Source: Kastovskya adunca ATA6-11-RM4 (GTDB taxonomy: Bacteria > Cyanobacteriota > Cyanobacteriia > Cyanobacteriales > Coleofasciculaceae). Taken from it: a DNA stretch of 64,000 bases. The notes below the pieces were generated by a model, which made no database searches, was not told the origin of the DNA, and saw only the letters and a program-made list of their open reading frames with translations. Of this stretch, positions 8,416-17,104 are shown in pieces (position 1 is the stretch's first letter; each line of letters starts with the position of its first letter). The position numbers and the translations under genes were made by a program. Location of the stretch: NCBI GenBank assembly GCA_019359445.1, contig JAHHHJ010000016.1, positions 80,273 to 144,272 on the forward strand, read 5' to 3'.

Positions 8416-11400
8416 CTACCCCCGACTGGATTGTTTGATTTTCTTCATGAATTTATCAAGCTGATTAGAATTCAATCTGGCGGCTGGGAAGTCTGAAGGA
8501 GTGTAGCCTTCTGTCTCTGGTGACTGACAGTGGGTAATAAGTGATCGCAATTCCTCAATAAACCCCTGAGCCAAACGTTCAATTGTGGCGCGTTGATGCA
8601 CCTTCTCGCTGTACGTCCACTCAAATTGCAACTTGCCCGCACTGATGAATCCGTCTATCTCTAGCAAATAGCGACGGTTTCCTAATGGACTGTGATTTGA
8701 GCCACTGTTGCTCAGTGTCCAGAGGGAGGGTTCTGATTGTCCTCGATCCAACTGCCCCAGGTAATTAAAACTAATTTCTGCTTGAGGCAGGGATTCCAGC
8801 TTTGCTCGTGTTGTTTCATCTGAACTCAGATAACGCAAGATGCCGTAACCTATACCCCGTTTTGGGATTTGACGCAGTTGCTCTTTAATTGATTTGAGTG
8901 CTTCCCCTGGATTGAAAGCTTGTAACTGCAAGCGAACGGGGAAGATACTGGTAAACCACCCTACGGTGCGAGATATGTCAACCCCCTCAAACAATTCTTC
9001 ATGTCCGTCGGTGCGAGATATGTCAACCCCCTCAAACAATTCTTCACGTCCGTGACCCTCTAAGTTAACGAGCAGGGTTTGCTTTCCACTCCACTCTCGC
9101 AAGCTTTGCACCAAAGCAGTCAGTAGAACATCGTTAATTTGAGTGTGGTAGGCAGAAGGGACTTCCTGCAACAGGGCGCGGGTTTGTTCTGCACTGAGAG
9201 AAACAGATACTTTAGCAGAGGAAGCAACAGTGTTGGCATTTCTACCCTCTGGATAGTCTATAGGTAAGGAAGTAGAGCCACTGGGGGATTGAGTTAGCCA
9301 GTAATCTAACTCAGAAGCGACTCCTGATTCGCCATACTCTGCTAATCGAGATGCCCACTGCTTAAAGGATGTTGTCTTCGGTGCGAGTTTTATTGCTTCA
9401 CCTTGGCTGAGTTGTTGGTAGGCAGTTTGCAAATCCTCCAGCAGAATTCGCCAAGAGATACCATCCACTGCTAGGTGATGGATGACGATGAGTAAACGGT
9501 TAGGGTTTGTTTTCTCGCCGTGAGATCCCCCCCAGACCCCCTTAACAAGGGGGGAGAATTCACTCAAAGTCCCCCTTTTTAAGGGGGATTTAGGGGGATC
9601 TGAATTGATACCCAGATTAAACAGAGTGGCTCGAACAATTGACCCCTGTGACAGATTCAAGCTGGCTTGCACTTTAGCCGTTGCTGCCTCAAACGCTGCT
9701 TGCTGCTCTTGGGGTGCAAGTTGGGATAAATCCACTACATTAAAAGGAATGGTTTCATCGGGAGCCGCATTAACTTGCTGCCATCCCTCCGTTGAATGCT
9801 CAAACCTTAGCCGCAAAGCATCGTGATGTTGTAGTAATTGTTGCAAAGCTTGCTGCAATAACTCTGGCTTTAGGTCTGGTGGTACTTCTAGCAGCACAAA
9901 TTGATTGAAGTGGTGAGGTTCTGCCAGATTCTGCTCAAAAAACCACTGCTGGATTGGGGTTAGTGGTACTGAACCTGTGATTATTCCTTGTTCTGCTTGA
10001 GTTTGTAGCGTAGTACCCGCCACAGTCGCTAATTGGGCAATTGTCTGGTGCTGAAATAGCTGCTGAGGTGAAAGCTGTAGCCCTGCTTGATTCGCACGGG
10101 AGACGATTTGCAGGCTGAGAATGGAATCCCCGCCTAATTCAAAGAAGTTGTCATGAATGCCGACTTGTTTTAGTCCTAACACCTCAGCCCAGATTTTGGC
10201 TAAAACTTCTTCTGTAGCCGTGCGCGGGGCGACAAAGGTGTTGGCGGGTGTGAGATGGGATAAATCGGGTGCAGGGAGGGCGCGACGGTTTGCTTTGCCA
10301 TTAGGTGTTAGCGGCATTGCGTCTAAGATTACAAAGACGGCTGGCATCATGTAATCTGGCAATTTCTCTTTCAGGAATTGGCGCAACTCATTGATTAATT
10401 TGGATCGGTCAGGACATTGATCGGGAACGATATAAGCAATGAGGCGTTTATCGGTGGGGGAATCTGCTTGAACCGTGACAACTGCTTCTCGCACGGTGGG
10501 ATGTTGAGACAGTACCGCTTCAATTTCTCCCAGTTCAATGCGGAAGCCCCGCACCTTAACTTGATAATCCCTGCGCCCCAAATACTCTAGGCTGCTATCG
10601 GGACGATACCGCACCAAGTCTCCAGTTTTATACAACCGTTGCTCAGGATCGGCGCTAAAAGGATTTTGAATAAAGCGTTCAGCGGTCAACTCAGGTCGAT
10701 TCAAGTAACCTCGCGTTACGCCAGCACCACCGATATACAATTCACCTGTCACGCCGATGGGGACAGGTTGGAGAAATTGATCTAAAACATAGACTTGGGT
10801 GTTGGCAATGGGGCGACCAATGGATACAGGTTCTTGAACACCCCGCTCAATGTCTTTACAGGTACAGTAGATGGTGATTTCCGTCGGTCCGTAGATATTA
10901 ATGATCCGCTGGAGATGGCTTTGCTGATACAGTTGCTGTACAAGGGCGTTGTGTAGAGGTTCACCCCCCAAGGTCATTGAGACAATGCTTGGCGGAAGGG
11001 TATGGGTTTGCACCATAGCTGCGATCGCCGAGGGAACACCGTTGATATGAGTAATTCTTGCTGCGACTGATGCAGATAGGCTGGGAAGTTGCAGGATGTT
11101 TTCAATGAGGATAATGGTGCAACCGCAACTGAGGGGAACAAACAGCTCCAAAATTGAAATATCGAAGCAAATCGAGGTGGAAGCTAACATCCCCTTCATT
11201 TGGGCGGTCGTGACAACTGCTAGGGTGCCATGAATGACTGAAACAGTATTGCGATGTGCGATCGCAACTCCTTTCGGTCTTCCCGTCGAACCAGAGGTAT
11301 AAATGGTGTAAGCAAGATTATCAGCACTAACGCTACTGCGCGGATTCTCTTGGCTTTCCTGAGCAATAATTTTTTCCCAATCCGAATTTAGAAAAACGAC

Positions 11401-13266
11401 CTTGGCATTGTGTGCTGGAAGTGCTTGCGATAAAGACTGTTGCGTTAACAGCACCGCTATCTCTGCATCTTCTAAAATAAAGCCCAAACGCTCTTTAGGA
11501 TAGCTTGGGTCTAGCGGCACATAAGCGCCACCCGCTTTGAGGATACCTAATAGTCCCACCACCATCTCCACCGATCGCTCAACACAAATCCCGACTAAAG
11601 TTTCTGGAGCAACTCCCAATTTTTGCAGGTAATGTGCCAGTTGATTTGCACGGTGATTCAGTTCTCGGTAGGTCAATTCCTGATTTTCAAATACCAGTGC
11701 AATAGCATCCGGGGTTCTTTCGACTTGAGCCTCAAATAATTGATGGATACATTGATTTTGAGGATAATCAACCTGAGTTTTGTTCCACTCCACCAGGAGT
11801 TGATCCCGTTCTGCTGGGGTAAGCAGGGGTAATTCACTGAGGCGTTGTTCTGGGTTATTAATAATTGCTTCTAATAACGTCCTAAAATGTTCCTCCATCC
11901 GGGCAATCGTGGCAGCATCAAATAAATCAGTATTGTATTTGAAAGCTCCTAACAGCGATTCATCTAGCTCCACCATTTCTAAGAATAAATCAAACTGTCC
12001 TTCCTGCTGGGGAATGTCAAATGGCTCTAGCTCTAAACCGCCCCAATTAACGCGAAACTCAGCGTCACTGAGGGTTAGCAGTTTAGCAATTTCCTCGCAG
12101 CGTTGCGGCTTTTGGAAGGCGAACGTAACTTGGAATAGGGGAGAGTGGCTGGGATCGCGGTTGGGTTGTAAGCGATCGACAAGTAACCCAAAGGGATAAT
12201 CTTGATGCGCGATCGCACCTAATACCGTCGATCGCACTTGACTGAGAAATTCTTTGAATGTGGGATTATCAGCAATTTTTGAGCGCAAAACTACTGGATT
12301 GACAAAGTAACCCACAACCTCTGAAAATTCGCTAAAATTTCGCCCAAAGGTTGGGGAACCCACTAATATATCCTCTTGACCTGTATAACGATAAAGCAGC
12401 ACTTGAAAAGCTGCTAAGAACGTCATATAAAGCGTGGCTTTCTCCTGCTGTGCCATACTCTTAAGCTGCTGAGTTAGTTCCTCATTGAGCTTGAAGTGAT
12501 GGGAAGCGCCCTCATAGGTTTGGATAGGGGGACGGGGGCGATCGCTTGGTAGCTTCAGTACGGGTAACTCGCCTGCTAACTGTTGTTGCCAGTAGTGCCA
12601 AAACTGTTCTCCTCGCGCCCCTGCTAGCATCTCAGCTTGCTTTTGAACATAATCTGCGTAGGATGTTGTGAGCGGGGGGAGAGATGCTGAAATACCTGCT
12701 TTTTCGGCTGGGTATAGCACTCGTAACTCATCCATTAGCACGAGCAACGACCAGAAATCGCTGGCAATGTGGTGGATAACCAGTAACAGAATATGATCTG
12801 TAGGGGAGCGCGTAAACAAACACACCCGCAGGGGTAATTCTTGTTCGAGATTAAACGGACGATAAGCTGATTTTCTCACCTGAGAATTGAGTTCATCCCA
12901 ACTCCAATTAGAAGCATCAATCTGCTCAAAGGGTACGTCTGGGGAATCCTGAATCTGCTGTAACGGTTGGCGCTCCCGTTCTGTATACGTGCTGCGTAAG
13001 GAAGGATGCCGCGAAATTAGCGTTTGAAATGCCTGTTGCAAGGCGGTTACATCCACCTCTGAGCGAATTCTAGCCGTAAATAAGGTATTATACGCCCAAC
13101 TCTGCGGTGCCAAATTATACAAAAACCATAGCGCTTGCTGACCCTGAGAAAGAGGAAATATGGATTTAGAGGGATTTGATGCGATCGCTTTTTTCTGAAG
13201 CAGTTGTGCCAGCAATTCCCGCTTTTGTTCTGGGGAAAGTTTTGTATTCTGAAAGCGATCGCTCAT
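8416..13266 (-). CDS. Non-ribosomal peptide synthetase, C-A-T-E module
   Basis: 1616 residues. A short N-terminal linker (LSPEQKRELLAQLLQKKA) precedes a condensation domain with VIHHIASDFWS near 165, expected to join the fatty acyl-ACP to the first amino acid. Adenylation: YTSGSTGRPKG near 655; pocket residues read as about D-I-L-N-T-G-I-I-Y-K, which I cannot match confidently (small residue possible). Thiolation site ELGGDSI near 1045. The last 500 residues form an epimerase: HHLAVDGISWRIL near 1265, NLEGHGRE and the FNYLGQ motif. Two oddities lie in the epimerase: an in-frame palindromic repeat (bases 9524-9600) and a 45-bp tandem duplication (8964-9053). Start ATG overlaps the upstream stop as ATGA. 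Confidence 0.93.
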   Translation of the reverse strand: MSDRFQNTKLSPEQKRELLAQLLQKKAIASNPSKSIFPLSQGQQALWFLYNLAPQSWAYNTLFTARIRSEVDVTALQQAFQTLISRHPSLRSTYTERERQPLQQIQDSPDVPFEQIDASNWSWDELNSQVRKSAYRPFNLEQELPLRVCLFTRSPTDHILLLVIHHIASDFWSLLVLMDELRVLYPAEKAGISASLPPLTTSYADYVQKQAEMLAGARGEQFWHYWQQQLAGELPVLKLPSDRPRPPIQTYEGASHHFKLNEELTQQLKSMAQQEKATLYMTFLAAFQVLLYRYTGQEDILVGSPTFGRNFSEFSEVVGYFVNPVVLRSKIADNPTFKEFLSQVRSTVLGAIAHQDYPFGLLVDRLQPNRDPSHSPLFQVTFAFQKPQRCEEIAKLLTLSDAEFRVNWGGLELEPFDIPQQEGQFDLFLEMVELDESLLGAFKYNTDLFDAATIARMEEHFRTLLEAIINNPEQRLSELPLLTPAERDQLLVEWNKTQVDYPQNQCIHQLFEAQVERTPDAIALVFENQELTYRELNHRANQLAHYLQKLGVAPETLVGICVERSVEMVVGLLGILKAGGAYVPLDPSYPKERLGFILEDAEIAVLLTQQSLSQALPAHNAKVVFLNSDWEKIIAQESQENPRSSVSADNLAYTIYTSGSTGRPKGVAIAHRNTVSVIHGTLAVVTTAQMKGMLASTSICFDISILELFVPLSCGCTIILIENILQLPSLSASVAARITHINGVPSAIAAMVQTHTLPPSIVSMTLGGEPLHNALVQQLYQQSHLQRIINIYGPTEITIYCTCKDIERGVQEPVSIGRPIANTQVYVLDQFLQPVPIGVTGELYIGGAGVTRGYLNRPELTAERFIQNPFSADPEQRLYKTGDLVRYRPDSSLEYLGRRDYQVKVRGFRIELGEIEAVLSQHPTVREAVVTVQADSPTDKRLIAYIVPDQCPDRSKLINELRQFLKEKLPDYMMPAVFVILDAMPLTPNGKANRRALPAPDLSHLTPANTFVAPRTATEEVLAKIWAEVLGLKQVGIHDNFFELGGDSILSLQIVSRANQAGLQLSPQQLFQHQTIAQLATVAGTTLQTQAEQGIITGSVPLTPIQQWFFEQNLAEPHHFNQFVLLEVPPDLKPELLQQALQQLLQHHDALRLRFEHSTEGWQQVNAAPDETIPFNVVDLSQLAPQEQQAAFEAATAKVQASLNLSQGSIVRATLFNLGINSDPPKSPLKRGTLSEFSPLVKGVWGGSHGEKTNPNRLLIVIHHLAVDGISWRILLEDLQTAYQQLSQGEAIKLAPKTTSFKQWASRLAEYGESGVASELDYWLTQSPSGSTSLPIDYPEGRNANTVASSAKVSVSLSAEQTRALLQEVPSAYHTQINDVLLTALVQSLREWSGKQTLLVNLEGHGREELFEGVDISRTDGHEELFEGVDISRTVGWFTSIFPVRLQLQAFNPGEALKSIKEQLRQIPKRGIGYGILRYLSSDETTRAKLESLPQAEISFNYLGQLDRGQSEPSLWTLSNSGSNHSPLGNRRYLLEIDGFISAGKLQFEWTYSEKVHQRATIERLAQGFIEELRSLITHCQSPETEGYTPSDFPAARLNSNQLDKFMKKIKQSSRG
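8964..9053. repeat. 45-bp tandem duplication inside the epimerase domain
   Basis: Bases 8964-9008 and 9009-9053 are two copies of one 45-bp unit that differ at a single base (T versus C near the end of the unit). The reading frame is kept, so 15 residues ending in VDISRT appear twice in the epimerase just before the VGWFTSIFPV motif. Near identity suggests a recent duplication, or an assembly artefact at this point. Confidence 0.95.
9524..9600. repeat. Palindromic GATCCCCC...GGGGGATC repeat inserted in frame
   Basis: A 77-base element bounded by GATCCCCC and GGGGGATC, with internal complementary blocks (CCCCCTTAACAAGGGGG and CCCCCTTTTTAAGGGGG). It lies in the epimerase coding region and is translated as a proline/glycine-rich stretch (DPPKSPLKRG, SPLVKGVWGGS) between NLGIN and RLLIVIHHL, which are normally close together in epimerase domains. 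Related copies lie at 14824-14915, 25003-25133 and about 35946-35972. Confidence 0.85.
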
Positions 13267-16200
13267 CCATTAACCTCCTCTGTTACTAATAGCTTACTGA
13301 GTAAAGCATCAACTTCCTGCTCTGAGAGTTGATCCAAATTAGATAACAACTGCTGTGCCTGATTCGCGTCGATGTTGGCAGGAATATCCGCTGGCTTAAG
13401 CAACTGATCCTCTTCATCGGTTGCCGCATTTAAATTATCTTTAAGATGTTTGAGCGAGTCGAGAGATTTCATGACCGCATCAACTTCAACGCCAAAGTCA
13501 ATTAGACAAGCAATTTCATCCACGCCAATTTTCTTGAGGCGATTCACCATTTCCAAACAAGTATCAGGAGTGCCAAATAAAGCACTGGTTTGGAAGTAGC
13601 GTTCAAACGCATAAGCCAGCAAATCTTCTCGCTCTTTTTCAGTCAACTCATCTAGATTTTGAGAACTTTGCCGCCACAAATCCACCGAAGTTTTAAGATA
13701 GTTTGTAAACGGCTGTCGCACCTGCTGACGAACCCTAGCTAAATCTTCACCAACAAAAGTATGCAGCATCAGCGTCACATGACCTGCATCAGGAGCGTAA
13801 CCGTGTTTTGCTCGTGCATTCCGGTAGATAGCAATTTTTTCACCTAATTCTTCAATCGGTTGGAAAAGCAGGGCTGTGAGGATATTAGCCCCCATCGCAC
13901 CCGCTTCTATAAATCTCTCTTTACCCCCACTACAAGTAATCCAGATTGGTAACTCTGGTTGCTTTGGTAGAGGATAGATTTTAATTGGCGTTTGTTCACC
14001 TACACCATTAGGCAATGAAATCAATTCACCCCGCCAAAGCTTTTGTACTGTTTGAATGTTGGAATATAAAGCTTCTGTCCGGTTTTTATAAGCCTTTGGT
14101 GCAAGCACAAAGTCATTGGGATTCCAACCTCTAGCAAAGGCAAGATCGACTCTTCCCCCTGATAAGTTATCCACCACAGACCATTCCTCAGCGACTCGGA
14201 TTGGGTGGTGCAGTGGTAAAACTACACTCCCTGCTCTTAGGCGTACCCGCTTTGTAACCATTGCTAAGGCAGAAGCCAAAACTGAAGGATTGGGATAAAT
14301 ACCACCGAAGGCGTGAAAATGACGCTCAGGTATCCAAACGGCAGTAAAGTCCTGCTCATCGGCAAACTTTGCCCCGTCAATCAACAGTTGATATTTATCG
14401 TTAGCAAACTCAGCCTCGTTACTAGAAAAGTAAAACAGGCTAAATTGTATTCGTTCTTTAGCTGTTAGTGTTGGCGACTGAGTCGCGTTAGCTGGCATGG
14501 ATTGCTTTTGGGAAGGTGCTGCGGGTTGCGCTGATGAAGCGGCTAGTTCACTTGCCTCAGTCCCTGCACCCTCTGTTAAAATCTGGTTGGCTAGCTGGGC
14601 AATGGTGACATCCTCTAAAAATGTCTCCATCGGTAGCACTACCTCAAAATTGGCTTCTAAGTCATTTTTAATTTCAATCGCTTTCAGTGAATCAAGCCCC
14701 AGCGTATTAATTGGCTGTTGCAGGTTAAGTTGAGCAAGAGGAATCTGCAAGAGTTTTGCAATGCTATTTCGCAGGTCTAATTCCAACGTCCGTTGTTCAA
14801 GACTGACAGATTCTCTGCTATTAGATCCCCCTTCCGTCCCCCTTAAAAAGGGGGAAACCAGAGGTTGTTCAAGACTGATAGACTCCCCCCTTAAAAAGGG
14901 GGGTTGGGGGGGATCAACTTCTAAGATGCTAGAACCCACCACAGATAAGCTTTCTTCTAAAAACCCTTGCCGACAAGCATGACGTTGAATTTTGCCACTA
15001 GACGTTTTGGGAATACCAGCCGTCTTCAGCAGCAGCACAGCATATACTTGCAATTCATGCTGCTTCCATACAGCCTGACGAATTGCCCCAACCACCTCAT
15101 CAACATCTAACTTCCGCAGATAGGTTCGTTCCACTTCTTGGACAACAACCAATCGTTCTTCGTCATCAACTTCGATAGAAAACGCTGCTCCCGCACTCGA
15201 TCGCAACGCGGGATGACTTTGTTCTACAGTTAGTTCAATATCTTGGGGATAGTGATTGCGTCCCCGGATAATAATCAAGTCTTTGAGGCGACCTGTAACA
15301 AATAACTCCCCGTCCTGCAAAAATCCCAAGTCGCCTGTACGCAGATATGGCCCTTCACCTGTATCTGCCAGGTATGCCTGAAAGGTGTATTCGGTTTCAA
15401 CAGGACGTTGCCAATACCCCTGCGCCACGCTAGCACCGGATACCCAAATTTCACCCACTTGATTGGAGGCACAGCGAGTTAGGGTTTCGGGATTTGCGAT
15501 GGTCGCTCCGCGAACCGCCGTTGGCATCGCCATTTTCTGTTGTCCTAAAGCTTGACCACAACCGACCAAGGTTCGCACGTCTTGCGATTCGACCTCTGCC
15601 AGAATCACCTGATTTTTCTCTAGCGCTTCTCCCTGGACATTTTGCAATATAGGTGGTGCAGATTTCAGTCCACCTGAAACAATTAGAGTATTTTCCGCCA
15701 TGCCGTAGCAGGGATAAAATGCCTCTCGCCGGAAGCCGCAAGGAGCAAAGGTTTGTGTAAATCGCTCAATAGTTTCGGCGCGGACGGGTTCAGCACCATT
15801 GAAAGCGACTTCCCAACTACTTAAATCGAGTTGCGATCGCTGTTCGGGTGTAATCTTGCGAACACACAAATCATAAGCAAAATTAGGGCCACCGCTAGTA
15901 GTGGCTTTGTAGCGAGAAATAGCTTGCAGCCAGTTAAAAGGGCGTTGCAAAAACGCCACCGGAGACATGAGAATGCAAGGGATACCCAGATAAAGGGGCT
16001 GAAGCACATTACCAATCAGACCCATGTCGTGGTAAAGAGGCAACCAACCCACAAAAATCGTTTGCTTAGTATGTTGAAACCCCTGTTGGATTAAGCGTTG
16101 GTTATGTAACACGTTGCCATGACTGACCATCACCCCCTTGGGTGTCCCGGTAGAACCCGATGTGTATTGAAGAAACGCTAATGTATTGCTGTTTGCATGT

Positions 16201-16700
16201 GGCAGTTGCCATCCCACTGCCGTATCACTTTGTACCTTATCAGTGGCTAGCCAGTGCAGTGCCTTTAGCTCCGGGAATTCGGTAAATCGTCGCTCTAGAT
16301 TGGAGAGGATAGAGGTCGTGGTAAGGGCAATTGTCGCTTGAGCATCTGCGATAATCGCTTGCAGACGAGACAAGGAATGGTTGAGTCGAGGGGGATAGGC
16401 GGGAACAGCTACCACTCCGGCATATAGACAGCCAAAGAAGGCGGTAATAAATTCCAATCCCGGTGGGTAGAGTAATAAAGCACGGGAGCCAGTTGCATTA
16501 AGGCGTTGCAGATGAGCAGCAATGGCTTGCGATCGCTGGTCTAATTCTTGATAGGTGAGGCTGTCTTCTTCGGTTTCGCCATCTGCCAAAAAAATATAAG
16601 CAGTTTTGTCGGGTTCTTGATTTGCTCTACTTTGAAGGAGATCGATTAACGTGGCAACATTGGGGCAGGAATCTGGCGAATCATTTAAGCAAACAGTCAT
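13263..16700 (-). CDS. Fatty acyl-AMP ligase / ACP / luciferase-like monooxygenase fusion
   Basis: 1145 residues, the loading protein of the lipopeptide operon. Residues about 10-590 are a fatty acyl-AMP ligase (YTSGSTGTPKG near 178, LPLYHDMGLIG, the CYGMAENTL motif and the RGRNHYPQDIE motif); it should activate a free fatty acid as acyl-AMP. An acyl carrier domain follows with LGLDSLKAIE near 666 (serine carries the pantetheine). Residues about 740-1085 are an FMN-dependent luciferase-like monooxygenase of the MupA/Atu3671 type (FSLFYFSSNEAE, VWIPERHFHAFGG, GGRVDLAFARGWNP), expected to hydroxylate the carrier-bound chain. The acidic tail (LSEQEVDALLSKLL) looks like a docking segment. A palindromic repeat sits in the FAAL-ACP linker. 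ATGA overlap with the next gene. Confidence 0.92.
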   Translation of the reverse strand: MTVCLNDSPDSCPNVATLIDLLQSRANQEPDKTAYIFLADGETEEDSLTYQELDQRSQAIAAHLQRLNATGSRALLLYPPGLEFITAFFGCLYAGVVAVPAYPPRLNHSLSRLQAIIADAQATIALTTTSILSNLERRFTEFPELKALHWLATDKVQSDTAVGWQLPHANSNTLAFLQYTSGSTGTPKGVMVSHGNVLHNQRLIQQGFQHTKQTIFVGWLPLYHDMGLIGNVLQPLYLGIPCILMSPVAFLQRPFNWLQAISRYKATTSGGPNFAYDLCVRKITPEQRSQLDLSSWEVAFNGAEPVRAETIERFTQTFAPCGFRREAFYPCYGMAENTLIVSGGLKSAPPILQNVQGEALEKNQVILAEVESQDVRTLVGCGQALGQQKMAMPTAVRGATIANPETLTRCASNQVGEIWVSGASVAQGYWQRPVETEYTFQAYLADTGEGPYLRTGDLGFLQDGELFVTGRLKDLIIIRGRNHYPQDIELTVEQSHPALRSSAGAAFSIEVDDEERLVVVQEVERTYLRKLDVDEVVGAIRQAVWKQHELQVYAVLLLKTAGIPKTSSGKIQRHACRQGFLEESLSVVGSSILEVDPPQPPFLRGESISLEQPLVSPFLRGTEGGSNSRESVSLEQRTLELDLRNSIAKLLQIPLAQLNLQQPINTLGLDSLKAIEIKNDLEANFEVVLPMETFLEDVTIAQLANQILTEGAGTEASELAASSAQPAAPSQKQSMPANATQSPTLTAKERIQFSLFYFSSNEAEFANDKYQLLIDGAKFADEQDFTAVWIPERHFHAFGGIYPNPSVLASALAMVTKRVRLRAGSVVLPLHHPIRVAEEWSVVDNLSGGRVDLAFARGWNPNDFVLAPKAYKNRTEALYSNIQTVQKLWRGELISLPNGVGEQTPIKIYPLPKQPELPIWITCSGGKERFIEAGAMGANILTALLFQPIEELGEKIAIYRNARAKHGYAPDAGHVTLMLHTFVGEDLARVRQQVRQPFTNYLKTSVDLWRQSSQNLDELTEKEREDLLAYAFERYFQTSALFGTPDTCLEMVNRLKKIGVDEIACLIDFGVEVDAVMKSLDSLKHLKDNLNAATDEEDQLLKPADIPANIDANQAQQLLSNLDQLSEQEVDALLSKLLVTEEVNG
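14824..14915. repeat. Double palindromic repeat in the FAAL-ACP linker
   Basis: Bounded by GATCCCCC at the left and GGGGGGATC at the right, with two inner palindromes (CCCCCTTAAAAAGGGGG and CCCCCCTTAAAAAGGGGGG). Translated in frame as DPPQPPFLRG and VSPFLRGTEGGS. The host sequence GTTGTTCAAGACTGA occurs both just outside (about 14787) and between the two palindromes (about 14864), giving SLEQ twice, so a host segment was duplicated along with the repeat. Confidence 0.82.
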
Positions 16701-17104
16701 GAGGGTTCAGATTAACCAAGAACAACCGAAAGTCCAAGCTCAACACCCAACATTCGGATAATCGGCTTAAAGTCTATATTTACTTCGGGTTAATCATAAA
16801 ACTACAAGAACTAAAGAATATCCACCTAGAGGTATGTTTAGCAATAAAACTCTGTCTCTAGGTAGATAAAATGACTATATCTAAAGTAGCAGGAAGAGAT
16901 TAACCAAGTTAGTCCCCACTGGTGTCTCGTCCACAACACCACAACAAAGAATAAAAATCCTTTTACCCTCTGTTAGTTGAGCGAGAGTTTAGCTGATGAG
17001 TAAAGGGGTTGAAGCTAGAATTCCCTCCTTTCAGGTTGGGGAGAATGTCAACCGATTCCCTGTTCCCTATTTTCAGATTAGGTAATTTGGGACGCACCTA
17101 TGTA
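16701..17104. other. Upstream region of the lipopeptide operon
   Basis: About 400 bases without a gene between the DUF2993 gene and the loading gene. It should hold the promoter of the three-gene operon (minus strand). The main visible feature is the long imperfect inverted repeat at 16819-16868, listed separately. I see no other RNA or coding signal. Confidence 0.6.
16819..16868. promoter_or_regulatory. Inverted repeat upstream of the lipopeptide operon
   Basis: TATCCACCTAGAG (16819-16831) and CTCTAGGTAGATA (16856-16868) are complementary at 12 of 13 positions, separated by 24 bases, and lie 119-168 bases upstream of the first start codon of the operon. It could be a paired operator or an mRNA leader hairpin. 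No T-run follows, so it is not an obvious terminator. Confidence 0.5.
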
